Positions 1-10,599 of a stretch of DNA of 64,000 bases are shown piece after piece. The stretch is from Platerodrilus igneus (lineage: Eukaryota > Arthropoda > Insecta > Coleoptera > Lycidae). How positions within the stretch are numbered: position 1 is the stretch's first letter; every line of letters starts with the position of its first letter. Position numbers and translations under genes: made by a program. The notes under the pieces were generated by a model that saw only the letters and a program-made list of their open reading frames with translations, did no database searches and was not told the origin of the DNA. The DNA lies in contig JARFIW010001670.1 in the NCBI GenBank assembly GCA_036346225.1, positions 682,001 to 746,000 on the forward strand. The letters run 5' to 3'.

Positions 1-234
1 TAATATATAATTTGTTTGTATGTGTAAATAAAGTAAATAAAGTAGATGAATCTAAATTCCGAAAAACTAGTATTTTTGACTTATAGTTTTTTCCAGACTA
101 CCTAGATGTATTCCACACAATTGATATCATTTTTTTTTAAATAAACACAAAACCATTTACATTTATTTAAAAATCGCTATGAAGGACTGATTCTCCAGAA
201 ACCATTTAACTAAGGGAAACATTTGTGCAGACAT

Positions 235-425
235 TAAAGGTGAATACTATCATCATCATCATTATTAAGTCTTCAGTTCTAGAACTGGTTGGACATGTAC
301 CCTCATTGTTTCCTAGTCTGAACCAACCTACACATTTCCCTGAAATTTGCACAGTCTGCATCTATCACCATTTGTCTGATCTCGGTCTACCTCTACCTAT
401 CTTTTCCTATCTCTGCTTGTAGTGG
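235..425 (-). mobile_element. 3' end fragment of a Proto2/RTE-like LINE (copy A)
   Basis: Read on the minus strand, this segment matches the 3' end of the LINE at 15.5-15.7 kb and 16.3-16.43 kb in this window. It has the GRGRPR motif, then a stretch corresponding to the Cys..FRE..RLAQNR..W region, then the shared non-coding tail around CCAGTTCTAGAACTGA, and ends in an (ATG)n-like run at 235-265. Only about 190 bases remain, so it is a dead 5'-truncated copy. Its value is as a third dated copy of the family. The assignment rests on intra-window similarity and on the familiar C-terminal sequence of insect LINE polyproteins. Confidence 0.72.
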
Positions 426-1628
426 ATACTATACTAAAAAATTATTCTTAGAACTTTCACATACTATCTAACTGTAAGACAGTATATAAAATGGGAAAGT
501 ATTAAGTAGTCATATTTGTACGAACTATATCCGCAGCAATAACTAGATAACTAATCAAAAGTTAGTCCTGGGAGGTATGGTTAGCGAAAAGGTATCAAAA
601 GCGATAAATAATAGTAAATTATTTAAAATTATATGTTTTTTTCGTATTTCACTAAATTTCTTTTCATAAAAAGCTATACTAGAAATTTAACCAAAAATAG
701 CTTTTAAGACACTGAAGGGGTATTGACTAATTACATTATTTTTTTAAATGCCTAAAATATTGATATTCTGGTAATATTGAGCCCTGCAAGCATTAACAGC
801 AAAACAAACAACGCGACATGACATGCAAGTATAATACTTGTTATGTGTGACATATACGTATATACATAATGGTAGATAAGATAACTAAGGACACTAGCTT
901 CGCTCAGGTAGACCACTAGCGATCGAAACATTACAAATATTAGTATAACTGCAAAAGCCTTCCTGAATGTCATCGAAAGTAAACGTCTTTGTGTAACTAA
1001 CATAAAACTAATATTGAAAAAGTCTAGCTTATTCATCTATACAAGGTCAGTTTTAGCCTAGAAAGGTCTAATCTGATGGAATCCTTTTAAACAAATTATC
1101 TTAAATTTTAATACTGTTAGACGAATTTCTTCAAATAATCTAGAGAGCGAAACAAACGCCACTTGAGACCCACTTTAATAAATAATAAATGACTAGATTG
1201 AACTTCTCGAGAATCGACAGTAAATTCAGTTGCGCGAATTGAATCTCTGACTCACTCGCTCTAAAATACGGAAGTTTACAGGAGATACCAATTCTCTACC
1301 GGGATACGACTTTGAAATTCCATTGACCTTACTCTATAGTAAATAAATATATCCGCAATATTAGCATATATTAACTCTTTAGAGACTATATTAACCAATT
1401 TTACGCAATGAAATCTATTCTAAATACCATATAATTGATTGCTAGTAGATAGGTATTCATTCAGCGAACAACTCAATTTGAATGCTCTTCATTTTATAGC
1501 TGCTATGCTTTTGGATGTTGCTATGATGCTATATAGATGTAGTCACCTAACAGCAAGCCAATTGAATACTAGCTCAAAATTCTTTTTTGCTATCTTGCTA
1601 AGTGAAACATTGGGAGCTTTTAGCTGTT
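426..1628. other. unassigned AT-rich sequence
   Basis: No open frame longer than about 95 codons, no recognised motif, and no terminal repeats that I could pair. The short frames here have no coding signature. Nothing can be supported. Confidence 0.5.
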
Positions 1629-1830
1629 TGTTGCACTTAAAAATTTTAATTCCTAACATCAAATACAAAAAAGTTTTAACAATTTAATTTGGCTTATGAA
1701 ATTTGACGTTTAAACACCTCTGAGCAGTTCGAAATATTCATGAAAATTACTTTTTTCCGCTTATTGGCCAGTAAATGCACCCCACTGCTCCTTCTAATTC
1801 AAATCGGTATCATTAAAAACAAAAAGATTA
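1629..1830 (+). repeat. diverged dispersed repeat, unit 1 of 2
   Basis: About 200 bases that reappear in the same orientation at 2385-2590. The shared landmarks in order are TGTTGCAC, TTAATTCCTA(A/G)CATCA, CAATT(T/C)AATT, a GTTTAAACACCTCT / GTTCAAACAGCTCT segment, TTCGAA and a closing ATCATTAAAAA. There are many substitutions and indels, so the duplication is old, or the two are independent copies of one dispersed element. No coding content. Confidence 0.55.
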
Positions 1831-2384
1831 TTTACTATTTAAGTTAATATTATTATTAGTAGTAGTAATAGAAAGGGGCCGGGTCCTTTTTACTAACCCA
1901 ATATTCCCCATGTATCTAGTCCTAAGCTTCTGTGCTCCTTTCTTCTTTTGCCCACCCCCTGCAAACCTGTCCGCTTCTTCAACAAAAGTTAGCAAGTCTT
2001 ACTAGAGCAGAGATATCAAATCCTCTTTTCTTAGAATACCCGTACCCAATACCTTATGCCTCAGCCTCATATCACTCACATTCTTATAGTGGTAGTGGTT
2101 TTCTCCTTCCTTTCGCTAGTTGGGCATTTGGAATTGCTGTGGCCTACCCCGTAGGGTAAAGTGTCGCCGTAGCTTGCAGTAGCCAGCGAGGACACCCGTC
2201 GCTACTTTAAAAGGTTTCCCGCCAGTATTTGGTAGTTATACCGTTTATGACTCTTAGGACGCGGCTATTATTACATTGGACCACCTACAGTCATTTACAG
2301 TTTTAATTTGGTTCATGTCAACTTCACATTTAGCGCTAAAATAGGTGTACATATAAAGTTCTTCAAAATTTCTTTTTACAATTT
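1831..2384. other. spacer between the two repeat units
   Basis: Holds a GAT/TAG-rich start (1845-1870) and a moderately GC-rich stretch at 2100-2230 (around CTACCCCGTAGGGTAAAGTG). A 75-codon frame at 1932-2159 is Pro/Ser/Tyr-rich and matches no family I know. The GC-rich stretch could be the end of a non-autonomous element, but no partner end was found. Confidence 0.35.
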
Positions 2385-2590
2385 TGTTGCACCAAAAAGT
2401 TTAAATTCCTAGCATCAGATACACATTAAGCTGTAAACAATTCAATTAGATGAAAGCCAACTTGAAGTTCAAACAGCTCTTAACGTTTCGAACTACTAAG
2501 GCAATTCAAAATCTCCATTCACTGTTTTTTTAACCTCAAGATGATCCTCAAGGCGCTTACTAATTCGCATCAGAATCATTAAAAAAGAGG
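2385..2590 (+). repeat. diverged dispersed repeat, unit 2 of 2
   Basis: Second copy of the repeat at 1629-1830, in the same orientation, 756 bases downstream start to start. It keeps the same order of landmarks. See the first unit for the shared motifs. Confidence 0.55.
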
Positions 2591-3620
2591 TATTTATGTT
2601 AGAGATTAGTAAGACATATTAGTAAAAAAGCTGGGGTAAAAGTTATCCAGCAATTAGCCCATGTGGCTTTTTCACTAACTCTTATGCTGCCTGCTAGTAG
2701 TCTTCATCATTAAATTTAATTGCTTTCTCCTCCATATGTAAACCTACACGTCTCTCTGATAAAGGTAGTCCGCCTGGTTAGGGAAGTAAAATTAGCTCGC
2801 CCTTGGTTAGGATATTTTAGTATGAGACCCATACATTGGCCTCGTGGACTGCTCTCATTCCCTGATATAGTAGGCAAAACTTTCCTCGTGAGATTTTACG
2901 TACTGTTAACAAAGTCGATTTTGGCATTGTTGAGTGCGCTAAACCAATCAGATATTTTGTGGTGAACAAAAACCAATACTATTGAAACGGTCTACGTGAT
3001 TGGAATTCTTGGAGAAAAGTAAAATTACGGAACGGTGTTAAGTTGTTTTAATTTGAAGGATAAGTTATAAATAGGACAAGTGCAGTCTTAAAAAAGTAGA
3101 TTCTTTATATTTTGAAGGCAAACGACGTTATTAAAAGTAAGAAAGTGATTTATAAAATAGTAAAAAGTTGATAGGGTATCTACAATAATTATAAAGTGTC
3201 TTCAATTATTTAACATTTGCCAATTTTGAAAAATTGTAAATAAACATACATTTACTGAAATAGTTTAAGTAATGGGGGATTATCTCTAAGACTTCCTTTT
3301 TTTCTCGGTTTTAGTGCTAGTGAAAATCTAGGATAATTCAATTGAAGTTATACAATCACGTCATAACGCAAATTTTATTACCAATTTGTATAAGGATGCG
3401 ATCCTTATTTATGAAGTATTAATATTTGACTTGTTTGGAGTTTGAATTATCAAAGGGCTAGTGAATCAGGAGTTATTTTGAGACACCAGGCAATAAAGGT
3501 TAGAGTAGCAGTTAAGTTTTGCGTCTCATGTATCAGATTTTATTATAACAGAATTTACGAAGATTTTTAAATAATTTTTAATAAAATTAGCATTTGCTTG
3601 TTATTGCAGTGTTTAGCAAT
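2591..3620. other. unassigned AT-rich sequence
   Basis: No convincing open frame or repeat pairing. An 81-codon frame at 2720-2965 has no recognisable domain. Nothing else can be supported before the LINE tail that starts at 3621. Confidence 0.5.
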
Positions 3621-3849
3621 TATTTTTATTTATTTATTTATTTATCGACTTTATTATTTCAAAATCAATTATTTGAATGCAAGCGATAAGCGAGATTAGG
3701 GCCAAACGGCCCTGTCTTACATCTAACTTATAGCCTGCTGGTACATATTTATATATAATATTGCATTAAATGGAAAAAAAAACAACACAAGGCAGATATG
3801 TAAAATACGCAAAGTATAATACATGCATAAACAAACTATACTACACAAA

Positions 3850-3866
3850 ACACACACCCACCCACA

Positions 3867-3922
<56 letters not shown>

Positions 3923-3934
3923 GCGCGCGCGCGT
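3850..3934. repeat. (CA)n microsatellite with (CG)n end
   Basis: An almost perfect (AC)n run followed by seven CG dinucleotides (3921-3934). It lies inside the 3' UTR of the LINE on 3621-5090. The frames that cross it (Thr/His or Val/Cys runs) are artefacts. Confidence 0.97.
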
Positions 3935-3996
3935 TCACATTCACGCATGCATTCGCATCAGGCAGAAACAAGGTAGACCGTAGAGTTTTAGCAAAT

Positions 3997-5088
3997 TCAT
4001 GAACGACTGTTAGTGTTTTTGATGAGATAATCATACAATAATTCACGGAATTTTGTTTTTGACTGGGCGTTCCTAATATTTTGTGGTATAGAGTTCCAGA
4101 GAAGCGAACCTGTGACCAGGAACGAAGAGTGGTACATTTGAGAATGGTGGATAGGAATTGATAGTACATCCACTTGCCTGGTATTGTAAGTCCTGCTTGA
4201 AAGTAGAGAAAACTGAGATGATAAATATGACGGCGACTGTTGTATCAGTAGTTTATAAATAAAAATAGCTAGGTGAAGTTTACGTCTTTCATCAAGCTTA
4301 AGCCAATTTAATTGAGAGTAGAAAATGCTAACTCTGGCGTAATACTTTAAATCAAAAATATAACGAATGCATGTATTTTGTACGCGCTGTAAACGCATAC
4401 GAAGGTCTGAACATAAATTTGTATAGATTAAGTCAGAATAATCGAAATGAGGTAGTATAATAGCTTGAACTAGCATCTGTTTGAGTTTAAGTGGTAAAAA
4501 ACGCTTTAGTCGCTTAAGTGTGTGAAGAGTTAAAAAAACTTTTTTGCAGACGTCAGATATTTGAGCGCGCCAGGTTAAATTAGAATCTAAAAGGATTCCA
4601 AGATTTTTAACGGTAGAAGAAATGGTGATAATTAATTTGTCTAGCAGTAGAGGAGGAACATCATCAAGGTTAAGTTTGTGTAACATTTTTTGCGTCCCCA
4701 GAAAGATTGCTTGACATTTTACTGGATTTATGGTGAAGTTCATACATGCACCCCACTCAAGAATTCTAGCTAGATCATTGTTAACTTCGGTAAATGCCTG
4801 AATGACATTGTTCGGATTAAAGTGATGATACAATTGGACATCATCAGCATAACAGTGGTAGCGACAGAATTTTAAACAGGTAGAAATATCTTGAATGTAT
4901 AAACTAAATAGAAGGGGCCTAAGACGCTCCCTTGTGGCACTCCTGACACTAGGTTCCTAGAAGCTGAAAAAGTTGATGTGTTGTGATCAACTACTTGCTG
5001 TGTACGTTCATTGAGATATGACCTAAGCCATTTCAATGATAGCTCCGTAAAATTACATTGATATTTAAGTTTTGTCAACAGAATATCG
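3997..5088 (-). pseudogene. reverse transcriptase C-terminal part of a LINE, one frameshift
   Basis: The translation begins at DILLTKLKY, within the palm of the reverse transcriptase, and continues through WLRSYLNERTQ, the motif VSGVPQGSVLGP (about 4916-4955), then the catalytic YADD (about 4840-4860, context CRYHCYADDVQLY), KCQAIFLG, LGILLDSNLTW, and a C-terminal LLWNSIP.NIRNA.S...F motif. It ends at a stop at 3997. The order and spacing match CR1/L2/Jockey-type RTs. One missing base at about 4914-4917, right after VLGP, separates the two frames; no other stop was noticed from 5088 to 3997. The Met codons usually assigned to the two halves are not real starts: the frame is open upstream of both. 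Catalytic aspartates are kept, but the element is dead for lack of its 5' half. Confidence 0.88.
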
Positions 5089-5170
5089 AAATTAAATAAT
5101 TAAGTAATTAATTAAATAATTAATTAATAAATAATTAATAATTAATAAATAATTAATTAAATAATGTTTA
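5086..5170. repeat. ATTA/TTAA low-complexity tract
   Basis: Imperfect repeats of TAATTAATTAAATAA directly at the 5' truncation point of the LINE. It may be an expanded target site or filler at the integration junction. Confidence 0.7.
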
Positions 5171-5797
5171 TAAAATTCTCACTGAGAGAAGTAGTAATTT
5201 TTGTGTATAATCAGTTTAAACGCAAATTTCACGATTTTCGTTTAGAAAATTTATTATTTGTACAAGAAAGTGCAATTTACACGTATTGGGAAGAAAACAC
5301 ATTTTTAAAGAAAGAAAAAACGGTTGTGTGAGTATATTCAAACGCTATAAGAGCAACGCAAAATTACTTCGTGTAAGTTAGAACTTTGAACTTTTTATTT
5401 GATCTTATACTGTATACATTTTCAAATTTTTTATTTTGTTATATTATTTGTAAATATTTGTACTTTAGAAATATTAGTAAATGATTCGATACACTAATCT
5501 ATCAAAGTTGGAGAGTCTTTTTAATGTTCTACCAACTGAGCAAGTCGAGGAAATGGATTCTTGAATTTAGGTTTGAGGTTCTGCGACTGCTGTGTTGAGG
5601 AATGGTATTTTTTGTGATTTTTCGGAAATTACAGAAGGTAAGCGAGCTATATAATATCACTATAACATCACTTACGATCTAGAAGCTATTAATTAAATAC
5701 AGGAAGCATGAATACTATTTCAAGATATTGATCTGTTCAGTGTTGACATTTAAAACCAATAATACATAATTTGATAAGGGACAATTACTATATTACT
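5171..5797. other. unassigned sequence
   Basis: AT-rich with no open frame of note and no recognised repeat. Confidence 0.45.
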
Positions 5798-5992
5798 TAC
5801 ACACATGCGCGCGCGCACACACGCACCCACCCACGTACGCACGCGCGCACACACGCGCACATACACACGCACACACGCGCACACGCGCTCACGCACACAC
5901 GTAAGCACACGCACACGCGTACACATACTCGTACACACACGCACGCACACACACACACACACACACACACAATATATATATATATATATAAA
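5798..5992. repeat. compound CA/CG/TA microsatellite
   Basis: Almost 200 bases of alternating purine-pyrimidine: (CG)n and (CA)n interspersed at 5803-5938, pure (CA)n at 5942-5970, then (TA)n at 5971-5990. All long frames predicted across it are spurious. Alternating purine-pyrimidine DNA of this length can adopt Z-DNA in vitro. Confidence 0.97.
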
Positions 5993-7383
5993 ATAGGTAG
6001 TTTCTCGAACGGTAGTAATATATATAGATATTCAAAGTGCATCTTGTATTTTTCAATTAATTAACTTCAGAGTAGCTCTTGTATCGAAAAATGTTCAATT
6101 CTCGTAGTGTTTTAAAAAAATTAATTATGTTCTATATTTATGCAGTTACGTTCTAAGAATTTATTCTTTATTCAAAGTAGCATCTTAAATATTAAATACT
6201 GCATGCATGCCGCATACTTAAAGTAATATGTTTGACGTCTTATGAATCGCGAATTTATGAATAAATCGCGGAATACTAAATCTCAATTCTTCCATGTTCT
6301 TGGCAAAACGCGAATTATTGAATGAATTGTTCTAATCGAGTTCCGGCTTTTATATTAAATTATCTAACAAGGTCACAATTTCCATACTATTCCAGATTTA
6401 GCTGGAAGAATTACTCCCCTGGGTGATGTAATTTTGAAAGGAATGGCGCGCTTTATGGTCTAAATAATGCCAAACTATGAATTAGGATTATCTTGAAATG
6501 TGCTGTTTATATTTGTCTAATGCACGCAGTTCATATTCGCGTCGCATACCTACGGAAAGCTATAAACTAATTGTTAACAATTTTTATTACTTTTTAATGT
6601 TCATTCGAGTTCCTCGAATAGGGCGTTTAAGTTTTAAGAACGTTTCTTATTGTATTTAAATAGTTCTTGTACAGATTGCGCACTTTTCTCTATTTCCCCA
6701 AAAGCTTCCAGAATGTTTTATTTAAAATTCCCAAAATAAATCTGAATATTTAATAAAAGGCCTTTTTTTACGCGGATGATTTATACACGGAATAATCACA
6801 TATATAACCAAAGCTTTAATTGCTTTCTTTGTCAAGATTTTGTTACGTTCACCTTCCGATGGTGTACTAAACCTTACGCCATTTTGGTAAATATTTATTC
6901 GGATAGATTCTGCTTCCAATACTCAAACACCATCCTATATATTACACATTCCTACAACAAGTATGCTTTACTACAATGTCATTTAAATCTATTTGTTGCA
7001 AAATAAAAAGTTCTTTTATAATTTAAATAGTTAGTACCTTGTTTGAGGCATCCGTTGGCTTGATACATATCACTATAGCGTATAATTACTTATAATACCC
7101 AATCCTAAAGACTCGTTGAAATAATGGATCGTACTTATTTGATAAAGCTTGTTTCGAGTTTCTAAACACACCTGTGTGTTGGATAACGCTGAGATTAGAT
7201 TTAATTCTTGCGGAAAACAATTTCTATTTGATTCTGCAGCTCGTGCTTTTGATATATTTTCTGGTTTGCTCGTTTTATTACTACAAGAGCGATGCACCTT
7301 TGTTGTTGACAGGAAGTGGATATCTGGGGGGCATTGGTAAGTTCTTCCGCGTTTATCAACATTAATAAGATTTCCTTTTTAGC
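5993..7383. other. unassigned AT-rich sequence
   Basis: No convincing gene. Frames of 60-76 codons at 6722-7006 and 7073-7365 overlap on both strands and have no domain signature. Confidence 0.45.
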
Positions 7384-7588
7384 TCTTTGACTGAGGTCTA
7401 AGGATTTTCCTACGTTAGGCTAGATCGCTTTTTATGAATGGCCCGACTATTCTTTGACGGAAGTCTAAATGATCGTCCTACGTTAGGCCAGATCAGTTTT
7501 TATGAATGGCTCAACTATTCTTTGACGGAGGCCTAATGATCTTACTACGTTAGGCCCGACTAATCTTTGACGTAGACTAATGCTCTGG
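7384..7588 (+). repeat. 68-base minisatellite, about 2.7 copies plus a remnant
   Basis: Units start at 7384 (67 bases), 7452 (68 bases), 7520 (45 bases, internally shortened) and 7565 (partial). Each begins CTTTGAC(G/T)GA and carries CTACGTTAGGC; the full units also carry TTTTTATGAATGGC. Units differ by about 10-15 percent, so the array is not recent. Confidence 0.88.
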
Positions 7589-8622
7589 AATGTAGACCGC
7601 CGGTACAATTTCGATAGCAGCGTGGATGTTACCGATCACCGTAGCGTAGCTGTATTGATCCACATCCAATGGTTCGCAAGATATATATTCCGGCCCATAG
7701 AGGTATGTCACTTGTTTCTTTTTTTGCACATACCAAGTGATAAATCCAACTTGCATTGACTTACGAACAAAGCACATGTTTTTTTTTGTTTAATAAAGAT
7801 CCACTCTGGAATTAGCTGTGCTAGTGTTCCTTGTTATGCTAAAATTTTCTTTTTACTAACGATGTTTTTTTTTTTAAATTTAATAGTTTCTTTGTTACTT
7901 AAGCACTTGCTTATATAATAGTTTCAGTATTATTTTTTTACCTATTAGTGACGAAATACGCACTTCGTAGAACCATTATTTAAATTGTCCATAAAGGAAA
8001 CTTTTTTTTTTAAATAGTAACTTTATTTACTTTTATTTCTACTTGTTTTAGATAGAAATTTTTATTGCTTCTGTAGAAAAATCAATGGCGATGTGTTTTC
8101 TTGTATATGTAACTCCCCCACTCTCCGTGTTTGTAGTTATTCTGGTCTTTCTAATTTCCCTTTATGTTTGTTTCGGCGTGCCTTAACCTTATGAATTATG
8201 ACGCCCCTTTCGTTTACGTCTAGGTATGTAGCAATTTGTACACTAATAAAGTTAGTATTTTACTTAATGAGGGGCAATAAAATGATAATATTCTTACACG
8301 GATTAAATGACTTAGTATTTATATCTTAATGATTATTTGTACAAACAGCTGTATTATTGATTTAAAATTGGGGCTTTTAAATACACAGGAAGTGTGTTTT
8401 GCTTTGCATTTTTATATCTGCACACGGGAAATTTAATCATATAATTAATACGCGCTTTGTCTTTTAATGGCAAAGAAGCACGCTCGTATTATACAGGGTG
8501 AAATCTTTCAATACTTTTCGGATTCTGTCTATTTGGGTAGTATTATTTATGGAATTTGGGTTTTAACCATTTCTCATAACCTCTTTACCACATCTGTATA
8601 TATAATTATATATGTATATATG

Positions 8623-8657
<35 letters not shown>

Positions 8658-9149
8658 GTTCTTTGCTTATGATTCATACAAATTAATGTAAATATAATTT
8701 ATTTTAGAATCGTCCCAAAATGGGCTTCTTTGAAATAAAACTACTTTTTACTAAAAACTAATAAAAATGACATTTTAACGAGAATGAATGTATTATCGAA
8801 CTTGTTTTAAATTATATCTTGACAATAAAATTTATCTAGTATTTTTAAAAAATGCAAATTAGCATATCCGATCTCACTTTACGATCTTCATAAATGCAAT
8901 AAAACTTGTTAGAAAGTAATTTTTCAGAAAAATACATATTACACACAGATGAAATGAATGCTTCTATTTTCACGGATTTAAAAATTGGGTTTCGTTCTTA
9001 AATGATGTGTCCCTAAAGCGTTTTATTTTACTTGCTAAAATATATTATACAGGGTAAAAATAAAATATTGGAAAACATTACTTCTTAGCTTTTTGGGTCG
9101 TTTCTTTCTCACAGAATGTGGTGCTCAATGACCTTTTTCATAATCACAT

Positions 9150-9151
<2 letters not shown>
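7589..9151. other. unassigned AT-rich sequence with a (TA)n tract
   Basis: No gene is supported. It contains an imperfect (TA)n at 8597-8655 and two ATTATACAGGGT(G/A)AAA strings (8488, 9046) that resemble transposon ends but could not be paired. The 62-codon frame at 8467 runs into the (TA)n and is not credible. Confidence 0.45.

Positions 9152-9217
<66 letters not shown>
9152..9217. repeat. (TA)n microsatellite at the 3' end of tRNA-headed repeat a
   Basis: A perfect (TA)n of about 66 bases. It abuts the 3' tail of the minus-strand tRNA-headed repeat at 9218-9445, as also happens at 14595 and 37883. Confidence 0.95.
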
Positions 9218-9445
9218 TGAATTTCAATGTTATATAAGTCAATGAAATGAAATAATAACGTAAATCTTTATGCATAGCCTAAATCGAGTTGGTCAATAAA
9301 ATATGGAAAATATAAGGCCCCGAACAGGTTTAGAACCTGTATCTTTGACTTTCGCGGCCGAGGCGCTAACCAACTGTGCCACCCGGACAGGTGATTACGA
9401 TCAGAAAGATGTGTTTCTTATTCTATTTCATTCTAAATACCAATC
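9218..9445 (-). mobile_element. tRNA-headed short repeat, copy a
   Basis: On the minus strand a degraded tRNA-like region (about 9320-9391) is followed by a tail that ends in (TA)n. The T-arm is an exact 5-bp stem (ACAGG/CCTGT) around a 7-base loop. The D-arm reads GGCACAGTTGGTTAGCGC. The acceptor stem pairs at 6 of 7 positions if G-T is allowed. The anticodon stem has a mismatch and the loop lacks T33, so this is not a working tRNA gene. The tail, with an ACTCGATTTAGG-like core, ATGCATAAAG and an ATTTCATTTCATTGAC end, is shared with the copies at 14.3, 36.7, 37.2 and 37.6 kb. About 50 bases upstream of the tRNA-like part are also shared, which is unusual for a classical SINE. Confidence 0.75.
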
Positions 9446-10599
9446 ACGAACGACGAGCAATGTACAATACTGACACATGCGTTAAATTTGGTTCAAATTA
9501 AAGCAAACACCAAATGTTACACAATTTTCTGAAACGTTGCACGTGTCACATTGATCTGACCGTTATGACGCATTTCAAAGGCTTATCTATATCCACCTTC
9601 AATTAATAATTGTTCATACATTACAACAAGTAAATAAACCTAAATTTTCAATTGGTTAGTGAAATCTCATATAAACCAAAAACAAATAAGTTCATCTATA
9701 GAACTCCTAGTAGGCGAGTCAATCTTATGATTTCACAACTTTGTTGGCGTTTGTAAGGAAAAATAGAACAGTCTGAAAAACTGCAAAAGCCGAGAAGACC
9801 GTTATTAGTTGTTTTCGCTTTACAAAGTACCAACAAACGAACAAACATAACCGATGCCCCCATTAGTTAATTAAAAATACTTGTATATCGTTACAGAGAT
9901 CTCAATAAATAGAATTAGAAACAAGTCATTAATATGTAGAGTTTTAGGTCATATCCTTGAAATTGCACAGGAGATCAAGCAATAAACCATATGTTCGTTC
10001 TAGATGCAGCGGTCCGGGTAATTCATTTACGTTTATGCTATTAGACTGTCATAAAATTTGCAAGCGATATTCTTGTTCCGAGTCAATATTGCTGATCTAT
10101 AGTAATGTAAAGCCGTTAAATTGCAAAATTTTTTAAAATACCTAACAAAACTAAAAGAAACTCATTATAAGAAAAATCCTCATAAATAGTTCCAACAATA
10201 TTTGAAAACGTCATTAGCGTTTAATATAACAGATAATTTGTAGAATTGTATAGTACAAATCACGGAAGAATGCATTCACGTCATAGATTTCCGAATTAAT
10301 ACAAAACATCTTTTAAAGGTTCTATCGGAATATATATATGAAGCATACGATTTGAAAATCTGTCGCTTTTTAATTCTGCAAACTATGAGGTGCATGTATT
10401 GTTTCATGATTTCGACCATACTAGATATGCAGAATATTAACTGAAGTAATACATGATAGTTCAACGTAATAAAATACAACTAAAGTTGTGACGTTACTTT
10501 GAAATGTTTATAATCATATTTCATTTTAATGGTTTCGATATTGCTAGATCCCAACAATAGACTCAAGGTTATCTCCTTTAAGAAATATAATTTTTAGCT
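9446..10599. other. unassigned sequence
   Basis: No open frame above 67 codons and no recognised repeat. The first 150 bases may belong to an extended 5' region of the tRNA-headed repeat, since weak similarity to 37.5-37.6 kb is visible. Confidence 0.4.

Larger units (their letters stand above)
3621..5090 (-). mobile_element. 5'-truncated CR1/Jockey-like non-LTR retrotransposon
   Basis: A minus-strand LINE remnant. Its 3' end is a short (AATA)n tail seen on the plus strand as (TTTA)n at 3621-3645, the usual product of target-primed reverse transcription. The 3' UTR contains a long (TG)n tract. The coding part starts abruptly in the middle of the reverse transcriptase at about 5088, followed by an (ATTA)-rich low-complexity run, so the element is 5'-truncated and lacks its endonuclease and ORF1. 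No clear target-site duplication was found, because both flanks are low complexity. Confidence 0.85.

Noticed and set aside
225..422. 65-codon plus-strand frame
   Set aside because: It is antisense to the LINE 3' fragment and has no domain of its own.
3723..4169. 148-codon minus-strand frame and 68-codon plus-strand frame across the (CA)n
   Set aside because: They run through the microsatellite (Val/Cys or Thr/His runs) and overlap the LINE RT in another frame.
5750..6064. Four overlapping frames rich in Val/Cys/Arg or Thr/His/Arg
   Set aside because: All are translations of the CA/CG microsatellite.
8488..9060. ATTATACAGGGT strings as transposon ends
   Set aside because: Two occurrences in the same direction, but no inverted partner or target duplication could be matched.
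9320..9391. A working tRNA gene on the minus strand
   Set aside because: Mismatched anticodon stem, no T33, decayed B box and membership in the same repeat family.
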